Shown here one piece after another: positions 1 through 11,723 of a stretch of 64,000 bases of DNA. The notes under the pieces were generated by a model that searched no databases, had not been told where the DNA came from, and saw only the letters and a program-made list of their open reading frames with translations. A program made the position numbers and the translations under genes. Source of the DNA: SCTD01 sp963781675 (GTDB lineage: Bacteria; Actinomycetota; Actinomycetes; Mycobacteriales; SCTD01). Each line of letters starts with the position of its first letter. Positions within the stretch are counted from its first letter, which is position 1. The DNA lies in the NCBI GenBank assembly GCA_963781675.1, contig CAWAGF010000006.1:1-64000 (forward strand). The letters are read 5' to 3'.

Positions 1-1754
1 GACGACGTCAGCGACGCGGTGCATGGGCTCAGCAGCCAGATCACCTCCGTCGAATCGGCGTTGACGGAGCATGGCCTTGCTCCACTGGAAATCACCGGTG
101 CCCTCGTTTTCGTCGGTCAGCCCATCCCGGTGACGAGCGTTGGTCGCACGTACGTGGTGGGCGACAAGCACCTGATCGCGTGGATGCGGGCGCGGGGAAC
201 CAGGCTCGACCAGCAGCAAGTGGAGTCGCTGGTGGATGCCCTGGAGGACGCCGCGCCGCCTTGCGACCCCGCTGACGCTCCGGTGGTGCCCATAGCCCGG
301 CCGCGGCCACGGGCAAGAGTGGCAGATGATCAGCAAGAGCTTTTCGCGGTCCAAGAGCTAGATCTTGACGAGCTCCAGCGCGCTAGCCAGAAGCCCGTTG
401 AGCAGTGGATGGTCTACCTCCATCCGTCTCAGCTCAGCGTTGTGCGACGTCGATATGAGGGTCCCAGCCGCGTCCGCGGTCCAGCAGGCTGCGGAAAGAC
501 GGTTGTCGCTCTTCACAGGGCGGCGTACCTAGCGGCGCAGGAGCCGGGTGATCTGCTGTTCCTCACCTTCGTGCGCACCCTGCCCGGAGTGCTCGCGAAC
601 CTCTTCGGCCGTCTGGCCCCGCAGGCCTCCGCGCGCGTCCGCTTCTCCGGAGTGCACCAGCTGGCCATGGACATCCTCCGAGATGCCGGTGCTCGGCACC
701 GCCTCGACCCGGCTGCCGCGGAAACCTGCTTCAGTCTGGCGTGGGTGAGGTGCGGCCGTGAGCACTTGCATCGAGATGAACTGCCGGTCCAGTACTGGCG
801 CGAAGAGATCAGCAAAGGTCATCAAAGGGCGTGGGCTGCAGGAGTTCGATGAGTACCGCAGCCTGCCGCGGACAGGCCGTCGCACGCCGCTCTCTGCTGA
901 CGCTCGTCGTCGAGTGTGGGACCTCTACATCGAGTACGAGACTCTGTTGGCCGAGAAGGATGTTCAAGGATTCGAAGACGTCATGGCCAGCGCGCTCGAA
1001 GTAGCTCGACGAGGAGCCGCGAGGCGGTACCGGTTCGTCCTCGTGGATGAGGCGCAGGATCTGGACCTGCTGTCGGTGCGTCTGGCGCAGGCCCTCGTCG
1101 CCGACCCGCGTGACGGCCTCACCTTGGTCGGCCGACGGCCAGCAAGCGATCTACGCCGGCGGCTACACGCTCAAGGAGGCGGGCGTGTCCGTGACCGGGC
1201 GCTCGACGGTGCTGGACACCAACTACCGCAACACGCGCCAGGTCCTGGAGGCGGCGACTGCTGTCGTCAGTGCTGACGCGTTTGATGACTTAGAGGATGT
1301 TGACGAGGCTGGTGACCGACAGTCAATGGCTGTCCGGGACGGGGTCCCGGTGGTCACCGTAGCCGCGCAGGACTTGGAGTCTCACGATGTCGCGCTGGTC
1401 AAGCGCCTGCTGGAGCGCGGTTCGTACGATCAGAGCGCGGTGCTCTGTCGGACCGGCCGCGAGTCGACCCGGTGCCAGGCACTCCTGCGAAGGAGCGGGA
1501 TCCCGGTCCTTGATCTCGTCGACTACGACGGAACACCCGCCAACGCCGTCAAGGTGGGGACTGTGAAGCGGGCCAAGGGGCTTGAGTTCGGGCAGGTGTC
1601 CCTCCCGCGGGTCGAGAGCTACCTCATCAGTGATGGGGCCGCTGAGCCCGAACGCGTACAGAGGGAACGCCGGGAGCTGTTCGTCGCCATGACGAGGGCC
1701 CGGGACGAGCTGTGGATGGGCAGACTGCAGGCCGGGAGACCGAAGGTCTACTGA
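1..1754 (+). CDS. NERD-domain UvrD/Rep-type helicase, 5' partial, two frameshifts
   Basis: This is a superfamily 1 DNA helicase whose reading frame is open to the left edge, so the true start lies outside the window; the GTG at 19 is only the first visible start. The first ~95 residues look like the end of a NERD (nuclease-related) domain. Walker A GPAGCGKT follows near codon 160, the DEAQD motif (VDEAQDLD) comes next, then TLVGDGQQAIY, NYRNTRQ and a C-terminal VAMTRARDELW motif. The frame changes 1 to 2 near 820 (agcaaagg, one extra a) and 2 to 3 near 1133 (ggccgac, one extra c); removing those bases restores all motifs. NERD-UvrD proteins are often found with defence genes, but the substrate is unknown. 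The helicase call is firm; intactness in the cell is uncertain. Confidence 0.8.
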
Positions 1755-1790
1755 TCGTGCTCGCCGGCAATGACGCCGATGCCCATCCTG

Positions 1791-2010
1791 TGACTCACGA
1801 AGCAAATACTCGAAGGTGTCGGGGCTCGGCCTGATCCGCCTGACCTTGGCGCGATTCGACGCGTCGATCACTGTCTGTTCGGCATCGAGCTCCACGTCGA
1901 ACAGCTCGAAGTCCTCCTGGATCCGCTCTGGCATCGTCGACTTCGGGAAGACGATGTCGCCGCGCTGCAGGCGCCAGCGCTGCGCTGCTGTGTAGCAGCT
2001 CGCGAAGGCC
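1791..2010 (-). pseudogene. Aldo/keto reductase C-terminal remnant
   Basis: Read on the minus strand this stretch gives QRWRLQRGDIVFPKS, then PERIQEDFELFDVEL and a closing RIRPSPDTFEY. This is the usual end of an aldo/keto reductase, where GD.VIPKS and ERI.ENFDVFDFEL contact NADPH and the family ends in GR.GP.PDTF. No catalytic Asp/Tyr/Lys/His part is visible upstream, and the frame runs on without a sensible stop. It is therefore a decayed tail of roughly 60 residues in the otherwise gene-free interval 1755-2149. I see nothing else in that interval. Confidence 0.55.
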
Positions 2011-2149
2011 TCGGAGGGACGCCATCTCGGGGCGGGACACGTGGCGACGGGCCTTCCACAGCGGGGGCGCTCTGCACCACCTTGCGCAGCGGGGTGGCCC
2101 TGTCACGCCGCACGCGCGTCACTGGACCGCATGACAGCCGCGGACGACC

Positions 2150-2695
2150 ATGGCAGCCATGACCGTCCTGCCGCGTGACCACGAGTGGACGGTCGCCGAC
2201 CTCGAGCTGCTGCCGGACGACGGCCTGCGGTACGCGCTCGTCGACGGAACACTGCTCGTGAGTGCCGCGCCGAGCAAGCAGCACCAGCGCGTGCTCGGCA
2301 ACATCTTCGTCATCCTGCGGGCGGCCTGCCCTCCGGATCTCGAGGTCTTCCTCGCCCCAACGGACTACCAGCCGACAGACCGCCGCTCGCTGCAGCCCGA
2401 CCTGCTCGTCGTGGCGCGCTCGGACCCGGGCGAGAAGGCGGTGACGACTCCGCTCGCGCTGGCCGTCGAGGTGCTCTCGCCGTCCAGCCGCAGCATCGAC
2501 CTCGTGCTCAAGCGCGAGCTGTACGAGCAGGCCGGCGTCCAGGCCTACTGGGTCGTCGACCCGGACGACCTGACGATGCGCGCCTGGGTGCTGGCGGAGG
2601 GGCGACTGGTCGAGCGGCCGGTCGACCTCACGTCGCCGACAGAGCTGCCCGGCCCCGTCCCGGCTCGGTGCGGCGCTGCCGACCTCGTGCGCTGA
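2150..2695 (+). CDS. Uma2-family (DUF820) putative endonuclease
   Basis: The 181-residue protein matches the Uma2/DUF820 family, whose fold is the PD-(D/E)XK nuclease fold. Recognisable elements in order are the N-terminal ELLPDDGLRYALVDGTLLV segment, the acidic SLQPDLLVV strand, LAVEVLSPSS with the second acidic residue, and KRELYEQAGVQAYWVVD with the family Lys and the YW.VD strand. The in-frame ATG at 2159 is an alternative start. These proteins are abundant in actinobacteria and cyanobacteria; their biological substrate is not established. It stands alone between the aldo/keto reductase remnant and a convergent unknown gene. Confidence 0.8.
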   Translation: MAAMTVLPRDHEWTVADLELLPDDGLRYALVDGTLLVSAAPSKQHQRVLGNIFVILRAACPPDLEVFLAPTDYQPTDRRSLQPDLLVVARSDPGEKAVTTPLALAVEVLSPSSRSIDLVLKRELYEQAGVQAYWVVDPDDLTMRAWVLAEGRLVERPVDLTSPTELPGPVPARCGAADLVR

Positions 2696-2894
2696 GGGCC
2701 CGAGGACGAGCGGCCTGTGCCCGTGCGAGCGTCGTACCGGCGTCGCGGCTGCACGGCGCCGCGACGTTGGCGACGGATCGGTGTGGTGGTGGCACGGGTG
2801 ACGCGCTGGGGATCGGCCAGTGCGACGCGCGCTTGCCGCGGCGGCCATGGTCGCGGCACGCGCTCGTTGGTGAGCACGGCTCTGCGCACAGCAC

Positions 2895-3821
2895 TCAGAG
2901 CCGGCCGCGAGGGAGCGGGACGACGTCGCCGAGCTCGGGGACGTCCTCCGCGATCAGGCCGCTGCCGTACCCGTCGCTGTCGTCCAGCGCCCGCAGCGCC
3001 CCTGTGACGAACGTGCTCAGCCAGGCGTCCAGGAGGGCGTCGCTGCTGCGAGCCGCCTCCACCGCCACCTCGCGGACGCCGGCCGGCAGGTCGAGCTGCG
3101 GCCGCCAGCGAGAGCTCTCGGCGGCACGCCGGGCATGCGCGCTGCTCAGGGCCGCGGCCAACGCCGGGATGCACCGGCTCAGCGGCGGCACCGGCGACGT
3201 CAGGAACGACGGGTCGGTGGCCATGCGCTTCCACAACACGGCGGTCAGGTCCTGCGAGACCTGCTGGTCCGACGACGTCCACCACGACTGCTTGCGCGGG
3301 TCGAGCGGGCCGATCTCGCAGGCGAGGTGTTCGCCCGCGAGGTGGACCTCCGCCGTGAGCGGCACGCGCTCCTCGTGCACCTGGCCGTCGCGGACGCGGA
3401 GCCCGAGCAGCTCGCCCCGGTCGGGACGCACACCTGGCCAGCCGTCGGGCGTGTGCCACGCGCCGCCGTACGACCGCCTCCTCAGCACTCCACCGGAAGC
3501 CAGGGGCAGCGGGCTGCTGCGCAGGGCAGCATCGATGAGCGCGAGGTCGTGCGCAGAGCCGAGCTCCTCGTCGTCCTCGCACCAGCGGTCGAACAGGGGC
3601 GGCCCGTCGGTCGTGAGGATCCTCCCCTCGAGCAGCCAGAGCGGCGTCGCCCACCGCCCGTCGTCGAGCAGCACCTCCTTGAGGGCGAGCGCGCTGCGCA
3701 CGGAGGCAAGCGGGTCTCGCGCCGTCGTCACGCCGGCCTCCGCCGCCTTCTCGGCGAGGAGGTCGAGCGGCAGCGGCCCGTGCACGAGGAGCAGCTCGCG
3801 GCAGAAGCTGGAGATCGTCAT
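2895..3821 (-). CDS. Hypothetical protein with winged-helix-like N-terminus
   Basis: The 308-residue protein is not assigned to a family. Its first ~75 residues (LLLVHGPLPLDLLAEKAAEA, then an ALALKEVLLDDGRWATP segment) have the look of a small winged helix: a helix-turn-helix-like stretch followed by a D-G-R-W hairpin. The rest is mixed alpha/beta, with several Trp residues and no catalytic motif I can name. No signal peptide or membrane segment is seen. The ATG at 3821 was chosen because coding character disappears upstream of it. It diverges from the DUF4262 gene across about 140 bases. Confidence 0.6.
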   Translation of the reverse strand: MTISSFCRELLLVHGPLPLDLLAEKAAEAGVTTARDPLASVRSALALKEVLLDDGRWATPLWLLEGRILTTDGPPLFDRWCEDDEELGSAHDLALIDAALRSSPLPLASGGVLRRRSYGGAWHTPDGWPGVRPDRGELLGLRVRDGQVHEERVPLTAEVHLAGEHLACEIGPLDPRKQSWWTSSDQQVSQDLTAVLWKRMATDPSFLTSPVPPLSRCIPALAAALSSAHARRAAESSRWRPQLDLPAGVREVAVEAARSSDALLDAWLSTFVTGALRALDDSDGYGSGLIAEDVPELGDVVPLPRGRL

Positions 3822-3962
3822 GCAGCGACGGTGGGTCTGGGCCTCGGCCGACCGCACGTCTCCCGGGCACGTTGTGGGCGCCGCGCGTCTGTCCACAAGC
3901 CCGAATCCGTCTGTCGGAGGTGGCGCGCACGGTCGTGCTCCCGACGACCGGAGGAGCCGACC

Positions 3963-4478
3963 GTGTGCGACCTGTGTGACGACCCGAGCTGCGAACCCGA
4001 TGACGTGCTGGAACGCGTCAGGACCGACATCGCACGCAGACGCTTCAGCACGGTGTCCGTGGGCGGCTCGACCCGCTCCGCGGAGTTCAGCTACACGGTC
4101 GGTCTCACCGAGATGGGGCTGCCGGAGCTCGTCGTCCTGGCGGTGCGCCCGGCTGAGTCGGTTCGTCTGCTGAGGCTCTGGGGCGACTACCTGCTCGACG
4201 AGAGCGCGGTGCTGCCGGGGGAGATCCTGGAGGCAGGACCGTGGCTGCTGCAGGCGGTGCTGGTGGACCGGCCGCAGGAGCACCTCGTGGTCGCCCAACG
4301 GTTCTACGGCCGCGATCTGCAGGCGCTCCAGCTCGCCTGGGCGGACGACCGCGGGAGGTGGCCGTGGGAGGCGGGGCACCGCGGCCGGCGAGCCGGTCAG
4401 CCGCTGCTCGGGGCACCTGCGCCCTGGTACTGCGACGAGCACGCACCTGACCGGCTCGACGTGCCGCCGCACCTGTGA
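3963..4478 (+). CDS. DUF4262 domain protein
   Basis: The 171-residue protein starts with a small cysteine cluster (CDLCDDPSC) and then carries the DUF4262 signature FSYTVGLTEMGLPELVVL, followed by a conserved region around VAQRFYGRD. The biochemical role of DUF4262 is unknown. The GTG start at 3963 has a strong Shine-Dalgarno (ggaggag) about ten bases upstream, which decides it against in-frame positions further upstream. The protein looks soluble and cytoplasmic. Confidence 0.75.
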   Translation: MCDLCDDPSCEPDDVLERVRTDIARRRFSTVSVGGSTRSAEFSYTVGLTEMGLPELVVLAVRPAESVRLLRLWGDYLLDESAVLPGEILEAGPWLLQAVLVDRPQEHLVVAQRFYGRDLQALQLAWADDRGRWPWEAGHRGRRAGQPLLGAPAPWYCDEHAPDRLDVPPHL

Positions 4479-4583
4479 CGCCGTCCGCGGGATCGAGGCG
4501 AGGCTCTCGGAGCTGGCCCGGAGTGGGCTCACCTGGCGGGATGGCGAGGATCGGCAGATCTCCCGCGGTCGAAGCCCGCGACA

Positions 4584-4996
4584 GTGACCGTTCGCCTGCT
4601 GCGCGTGCCACTGGCGAAGGAGCTGGCGGGGTGGTGGCGCGACCGGCTGGTCCGGCTGCTGACCCTGCGCCCCGACCTGTCCGCTGCCCGCGACCTCGCC
4701 ATGATCTCGCCCGGCTGGCGACGTCGCCGCAGAGCACGCACGCTGCTGTCGCCGACCTGCCCGCCCTGCAGCGGACCGTGCTGGAGGCCGTCGTGCCGCT
4801 GGTCGACGATGCGGACGAGGACGACCTGCTGGCGCTGGATCCCGAGGCCGATCGCGCCGCCGTGCTCGGCGCACTCGCCGACCTGCGGGACCGGCTCCTG
4901 GTCAGCGATGCCGGCCTGCGACTCGCACCGCTGCCGATGCGGGCCTCCACCGACGTCGACGCGGTCGTCGACCGGATCCTGATGACGCCACGCTGA
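4584..4996 (+). pseudogene. N-terminal fragment of a helicase-associated (XPB/Ssl2 N-like) protein
   Basis: Two overlapping frames together give about 137 residues resembling the start of the long actinobacterial helicase-associated proteins (Helicase_C_3/XPB N-terminal-like): WWRDRLVRLLTLRPDLSAA in one frame, then LARLATSPQSTHAAVADLP and LQRTVLEAVVPLVDD in another. The switch near 4700 needs one missing base or two extra ones. The fragment stops after RILMTPR, whereas the family is usually 700 residues or more. I read it as a truncated, non-functional piece. It runs up to the convergent end of the DNA ligase. Confidence 0.45.
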
Positions 4997-4998
4997 GG

Positions 4999-6498
4999 TC
5001 AGGGCCGCAGCGCCAGCACCGCGTCGATCGTGTCGGCCTCCGCCGCCGTCTTGTCCGGCCGGTAGCGCAGGACCCGCGCGAAGCGCAGCGCCACCCCGCC
5101 CGGGTACCGCGGCGACGTCTGCACCCCGTCGAAGGCGATCTCGACGACGAGCTCGGGCCGCACGTGCACGACGTAGGACGTCGCGCGACTGCTCGAGCTC
5201 CAGCAGAGCGGAGGTCTGCCACCGGAGCAGCTCGTCGGTCAGCCCCTTGAACGTCTTGCCCAGCATGACGAAGCCGCCCGCCGGGTCGCGCGCGCCGAGG
5301 TGCAGGTTCGACAGCCAGCCCTGCCGCCGGCCGTGCCCCCACTCGGCGGCGAGCACGACGAGGTCGAGGGTGTGCCGCGGCTTGACCTTCAGCCAGCCCG
5401 CGCCGCGCCGGCCTGCCTCGTACGGCTGCTGCAGGTCCTTCACCACCACGCCCTCGTGGCCGCGGGCAAGGGCGTCCGCCGCGAAGCCCCCGGCCGCGAA
5501 CACGTCGGCCGTCACCAGCCGCGGCGCCCGCCACAGCTCAGGCACCACCGCGTCCAGCACCTCCAGCCGCTCCACCAGCGGCAGGCCGAGCACGTCGACA
5601 CCGTCGGCGTGCAGGACGTCGAAGAAGTACGGCGTCAGCGGCGACGCTGCCGGTGCGGGACGCCGCGCGGGAGGCGGTCACCTGGAACGGCTGCGGCCGG
5701 CCGTCGTCGCGCAGCGCGATGGCCTCGCCGTCGAGCACGACGCTGCGGCAGGGGAGCCCGCGCGCGATGTCGACGAGCTCCGGCACCCGCTCGGTGATGT
5801 CGTCGAGCGAGCGGGTGAAGACGCGCACGTCGTCGCCGTCGCGGTGCACCTGCACGCGGATGCCGTCGAGCTTCCACTCGACCGACGCCGGGGTGATCCG
5901 GGTGAGCGCGTCGGTGATGTCGACCGCGGGGGAGGCGAGCATCGGCGAGAGCGGCCGGCCGACCTGAGCCGGAACGCCGCCAGACCGTCGAGACCCGAGC
6001 CGAGCGCGGCGACGGCGACGTCGGCCAGCGAGCCGGCGAGGGTGACGGCGGAGCGCACGGTCGCGACCGGCACGCCGGCGGCCACGGCCACCGCGTCGGT
6101 GACGACGCCGGCCTGCGCGCCCTGGCGCAGCTCGCCGCCGAGCAGCCCGAGCAGCAGCCGCTGCTCGTCAGCGGTGGCCGCCGCGAACAGGTCCGCCACC
6201 AGCGACGGCGCTCGAGAGAGGAGCCCTTGCCGGACAGCCCCGCGATCCGCTCCACCGCCAGGTGCACGTCCAGCACCGACAGCGCCGGCCCAGCGGCGGG
6301 GGCGGGCAGGTCGCGCAGCGCGGCGTAGCCGATGCCGGTACGCCGCTGCGGGAGCTCGCCGGACAGGTACGCCACGACGACCGCCAGCTCGTCCGGCGCC
6401 GCCTCGCGCAGGCGCGCCGCGATGAGCTGCACCTTCGCCGACCGGCTGGAGGTGGCACCCACGGCGAGCGAGGTGGCGGCGACGTCGGCGAGCAGCAC
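4999..6498 (-). CDS. ATP-dependent DNA ligase (LigB-like), four frameshifts
   Basis: Pieces in three frames join into one ~499-residue ligase that would seal nicked DNA using ATP. The N-terminus (LLADVAATSLAVGATSSRSA, then ELPQRRTGIGY) is typical of the actinobacterial LigB group. GRPLSPMLAS precedes the adenylation motif EWKLDGIRVQ, whose Lys is the nucleophile. Then come VLDGEAIAL, GHEGVVVKDL, WLKVKPRHTLDLVV and the OB-fold end PRYPGGVALRFARVLRYRPD. Shifts lie near 6215 (tc duplicated), 5966 (one base missing before GRPLS), 5643 and 5186 (one extra base each). The start is GTG at 6498. It diverges from a TfoX-like gene 28 bases away. Confidence 0.85.
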
Positions 6499-6526
6499 AG
6501 GAGCATCCTGCCGCTACGTTCACGGC

Positions 6527-6859
6527 GTGGCGTACGACGAGGAGCTCGCCGACCGCATCCGGCTGCTGATGGGCCGCCGCCGGCCGGTGGAGAAGAAGAT
6601 GTTCGGCGGCCTGGCGTTCCTGCTCGGCGGGCACATGGCGATCGCGGTCAGCGGCCAGGACGGCATCCTCGTGCGCGTGCCGCCCGAGCAGACCAACGCA
6701 CTGCGCGCTGAGCCGGGCGTCCACCCGTTCGTCATGCGGGACAAGCCGATGACCGGCTGGCTGCGGGTCGGCCCGGACGTGCTGGAGGACGACGAGGTGC
6801 TGCGCGAGTGGGTCGAGCGGGGCACCGGCTACGTGGAGAACCTGCCACCGAAGGGCTGA
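6527..6859 (+). CDS. TfoX/Sxy N-terminal domain protein
   Basis: The 110-residue protein matches the TfoX N-terminal domain family: a helical start (ELADRIRLLMG), then VEKKMFGGLAFLLGGHMAIA and a C-terminal VMRDKPMTGWLRVGPDVL segment. In Proteobacteria TfoX activates competence genes, but actinobacterial single-domain relatives have no proven role, so only the fold is claimed. The GTG start at 6527 lies 28 bases from the divergent ligase start, so the two probably share a promoter region. Confidence 0.8.
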   Translation: MAYDEELADRIRLLMGRRRPVEKKMFGGLAFLLGGHMAIAVSGQDGILVRVPPEQTNALRAEPGVHPFVMRDKPMTGWLRVGPDVLEDDEVLREWVERGTGYVENLPPKG

Positions 6860-6895
6860 GTCGCGGCGAGGCGCCGCCTGCCGCAGGCTCGTGGC

Positions 6896-8090
6896 GTGCC
6901 CGTGCTCCCGACGCCACCAAGCGGTGACGCCGCCGTCGACTGGGTCGCCGAGCACCTCGGCGACCTCTGCGGCGAGCCGCCGCGGGCCAGCAGCCTCCGC
7001 GGTGGACAGGCCGCTGCCGACGCTGCCCTCGCTGCGCTCGACCTCACCGGCTACGCGAGCCGGCGCAGCAACGTCCTGCCGGTCGAGCGGCGCGGCGCCA
7101 GCAGGATGTCGCCGTACGTCCGGCACGGGCTGCTGACGCTGCCGCGGCTGTGGGAGGCCGCGAAGGCCGCGCCGTACAAGGACCGGGAGAAGTACCGGGA
7201 CGAGCTGCTGTGGCAGGAGTACGCCCGGCACGTCTACGCGCGGCTCGGCGCGGACACCACGCGGGCGTACCGCGCCGAGCAGCCGCGGCCGCCCCGCTGG
7301 CCGGACCCGTGGCCGCGGGAGATGGCCTGCATGTCCTTCGTGCGCGACGAGCTGGAGCGCGACGGCTGGCTCGTGAACCAGACGCGCATGTGGGTGGCCA
7401 GCCAGTGGAGCGTGCGCGGCCGGCCACGACTGGCGCGAAGGGGAGGACGCGCTCTACCGGCGGCTGCTCGACGGCTCGCGCGCCGCGAACCGGCTCGGCT
7501 GGCAGTGGACGGTCGGCACCGGTAGCGGCAAGCCGTACGGGTTCTCGCGCTGGCAGGTCGAGAAGCGCGCGCCGCAGCTCTGCGCCGGATGTGCACTGAA
7601 CAAGCAGTGCCCGGTGCAGGAGTGGCCGGAGGCCGACGTCGGTGCGCGGGTCACGCCCCCGGCCGGGCTGACCGACGGGACGACCGACGGCGGCCCGGCC
7701 GAGCCGGTCGTGACAGGGGTGCCGGAGGCTGTCTGGCTGACGGCCGAGTCGCTCGGCAGCGACGACCCAGCGACGGTGGCGCACTCGGACCTGCCGCGGG
7801 TGTTCGTCTTCGACGCGCCGCTCCTGCAGCGGCTGCAGCTGTCCGGGATCCGGCTGGTGTTCCTCGCGCAGGCGCTTGCCGAGCTCGACGTCGAGGTGCG
7901 CCGCGGCGACCCGGTCGAGGAGCTCAGCGGGACGAGGCTCGCGGTGACGCACGCGCCGGTGCCCGGCTTCCGGCGGCGGTCGGAGCGGCTCGACGTCGCC
8001 GCCGTGCACCCGTGGCCGTGGCTGGTCCGGCCGGGCAGCGGCTCGCTCCGGTCGTACAGCGCCTGGCGCAAGAGCCACCGGGTCGGCTGA
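6896..8090 (+). CDS. Photolyase/cryptochrome-like FAD protein, permuted domains, one frameshift
   Basis: With one extra base near 7420 removed, this is a ~397-residue protein. Residues ~55-235 carry the photolyase FAD domain: RMSPYVRHGLLTLPRL, YRDELLWQEYARHVY, DGWLVNQTRMWVASQW, HDWREGEDALYRRLLDGSRA, ANRLGWQW and GKPYGFSRW. Cys145, Cys229, Cys232 and Cys238 are spaced like the [4Fe-4S] ligands of iron-sulfur bacterial photolyases (C-x83-C-x2-C-x5-C, last pair CP). The C-terminal third (PRVFVFDAPLLQRLQLSGIR, VRRGDPVEEL) resembles the alpha/beta antenna domain that normally precedes the FAD domain. DNA repair or light sensing is inferred, not shown. The GTG at 6896 is chosen. Confidence 0.75.
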
Positions 8091-8116
8091 CGAGCTGCGA
8101 GGCGCATGCTGAGGGC

Positions 8117-8725
8117 ATGACCGAGGTGAAGCAGTTCTGGGAGGACCTGTACGGCGGGCGCGCGCAGGTCTGGAGCGGGAAGGTGAACGCGCCGCTGGCC
8201 GACCGGGTCGCCGACGTGCCGCCGGGAAGGGCGCTGGACCTGGGCTGCGGCGAGGGGGGCGACGCCCTGTGGCTGGCCGAGCGCGGCTGGCGGGTGACGG
8301 CCGTCGACATCAGCACCACTGCCCTGCAGCGCGCGCGGGCGGAGGCGCAGCGGCGGGAGCTCGCCGTCGACTGGCAGGAGGCCGACCTGGCCGGCGGGCT
8401 GCCGCCCGGGCCGTACGACCTGGTGTCGGCGATGTTCTTCCAGTCGCCGGTCGACCTGCCGCGCCTCGACGTCCTGCGCGCTGCGGCGGCCGACCTCCGG
8501 CCCGGCGGGCACCTGCTCGTCGTCGGGCACGCCGCGCCGCCGCCGTGGTCGACGCACCAGCCGGACCCGGCGCTGATGCCCTCGGCGCGGACGGTCGCCG
8601 CTGACCTGGCGCTCGGAGTGGACTGGGAGGTGCTCGAGGTGGCCGACGTCGTGCGCTCGGCGGTCGGCCCGGACCACCAGCCCGGCGAGCTGATCGACAG
8701 CGTCGTCCACCTGCGCCGAGGCTAG
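8117..8725 (+). CDS. Class I SAM-dependent methyltransferase
   Basis: The 202-residue Rossmann methyltransferase shows motif I ALDLGCGEGGDALWLAERGW, the acidic strand-2 end VTAVDIS, and motif post-I with YDLVSAMFFQSP. It ends with an RPGGHLLVVGH strand, as in the small methyltransferase_11/25 type. The N-terminal FWEDLYGGRAQVWSG is common in small tellurite-resistance/thiopurine-like methyltransferases, but the substrate cannot be deduced. The ATG at 8117 starts 27 bases after the photolyase-like gene, so co-transcription is possible. Confidence 0.85.
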   Translation: MTEVKQFWEDLYGGRAQVWSGKVNAPLADRVADVPPGRALDLGCGEGGDALWLAERGWRVTAVDISTTALQRARAEAQRRELAVDWQEADLAGGLPPGPYDLVSAMFFQSPVDLPRLDVLRAAAADLRPGGHLLVVGHAAPPPWSTHQPDPALMPSARTVAADLALGVDWEVLEVADVVRSAVGPDHQPGELIDSVVHLRRG

Positions 8726-8778
8726 GACCGCGCGGGAGCGGGAACGCCCCGGGCACCGAGCGAGAGGGGCCCCGACCC

Positions 8779-9322
8779 GTGGCCGACGACGACAAGTACA
8801 CCGACCCCGCCCTGCGCGCGCGGCTCAAGGACGAGATCCAGGCCGGCGACCGCGGCGGCAAGAAGGGCCAGTGGTCGGCCCGCAAGTCGCAGCTGCTCGT
8901 GCAGGAGTACGAGAAGGCCGGCGGCGGCTACACCACCGGCGAGAAGGACGACGCCGCACGCTCGCTGGAGAAGTGGGGCGACCAGGACTGGCACACCGCG
9001 GGCGGCGGTGCGGACGCGCGGGGCAAGGGCGGCACCAGCCGCTACCTGCCCGACGTCGCGTGGAAGCTGCTCACCAAGGCGGAGCGCGAGCAGACGGACG
9101 ACGAAGAAGAAGAGCGCCGACGAGCAGTTCGTCGCGAACACCGACGCGGCCAAGGAGGCGCGCGCGGCCGCGGAGCTGCTGACGATGAGCGCTGCCGACG
9201 CGGTCAAGGCCGTCCGGGCGATGGACGGTGCGTCGCTGCTGAAGCGGGCGAAGAAGGCGGAGGAGCAGCACGGCAAGGGCCGCAGGACGGTGCTGCAGGC
9301 GATCGAGCGCCGACTCGGCTAA
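8779..9322 (+). CDS. DUF5872-like protein with Lys-rich tail, one frameshift
   Basis: About 180 residues after removing one extra base near 9105, where EREQTD shifts to KKKSADEQFVANTD. The N-terminal ~105 residues carry the DUF5872 pattern (DPALRARLKDEIQAGDRGGK, GQWSARKSQLLVQEYEKAGG, SLEKWGDQDW). The tail is a charged helical region, MSAADAVKAVRAMDG then KRAKKAEEQHGKG. Function is unknown; the basic, helical composition would suit nucleic-acid binding, which is inference only. The start is GTG at 8779 with a purine-rich agagggg upstream. Confidence 0.7.
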
Positions 9323-9412
9323 CCCGTGCACGCCGGGACGGGCGTGCGACCTGACCCCGGTACCTGCTCCGCCGGGTGCCTGCTCGGCGGGCCGCTCCAG
9401 GCGGGCGACGAC

Positions 9413-9446
9413 GACGCCCCGGCCCGCGACTGCGGACCGGGGCGTC
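9413..9446 (-). terminator. Intrinsic terminator-like hairpin after katG
   Basis: Perfect 10-base arms gacgccccgg / ccggggcgtc enclose a loop that itself can form ccgc-gact-gcgg. It lies 16 bases past the katG stop and also beyond the end of the converging 8779-9322 gene, so it could serve both. There is no U-tract, as is usual in high-GC actinomycetes. Confidence 0.65.
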
Positions 9447-9461
9447 GAGGACGAGCAGGGA

Positions 9462-11702
<2,241 letters not shown>

Positions 11703-11723
11703 GGAGTGCCTCTCTGTTGCGGG

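Noticed and set aside
2545..3930. 461-codon minus-strand frame overlapping the Uma2 and winged-helix-like genes
   Set aside because: It lies across real genes on both strands and is dominated by Arg/Ala/Pro/Gly with no conserved motif.
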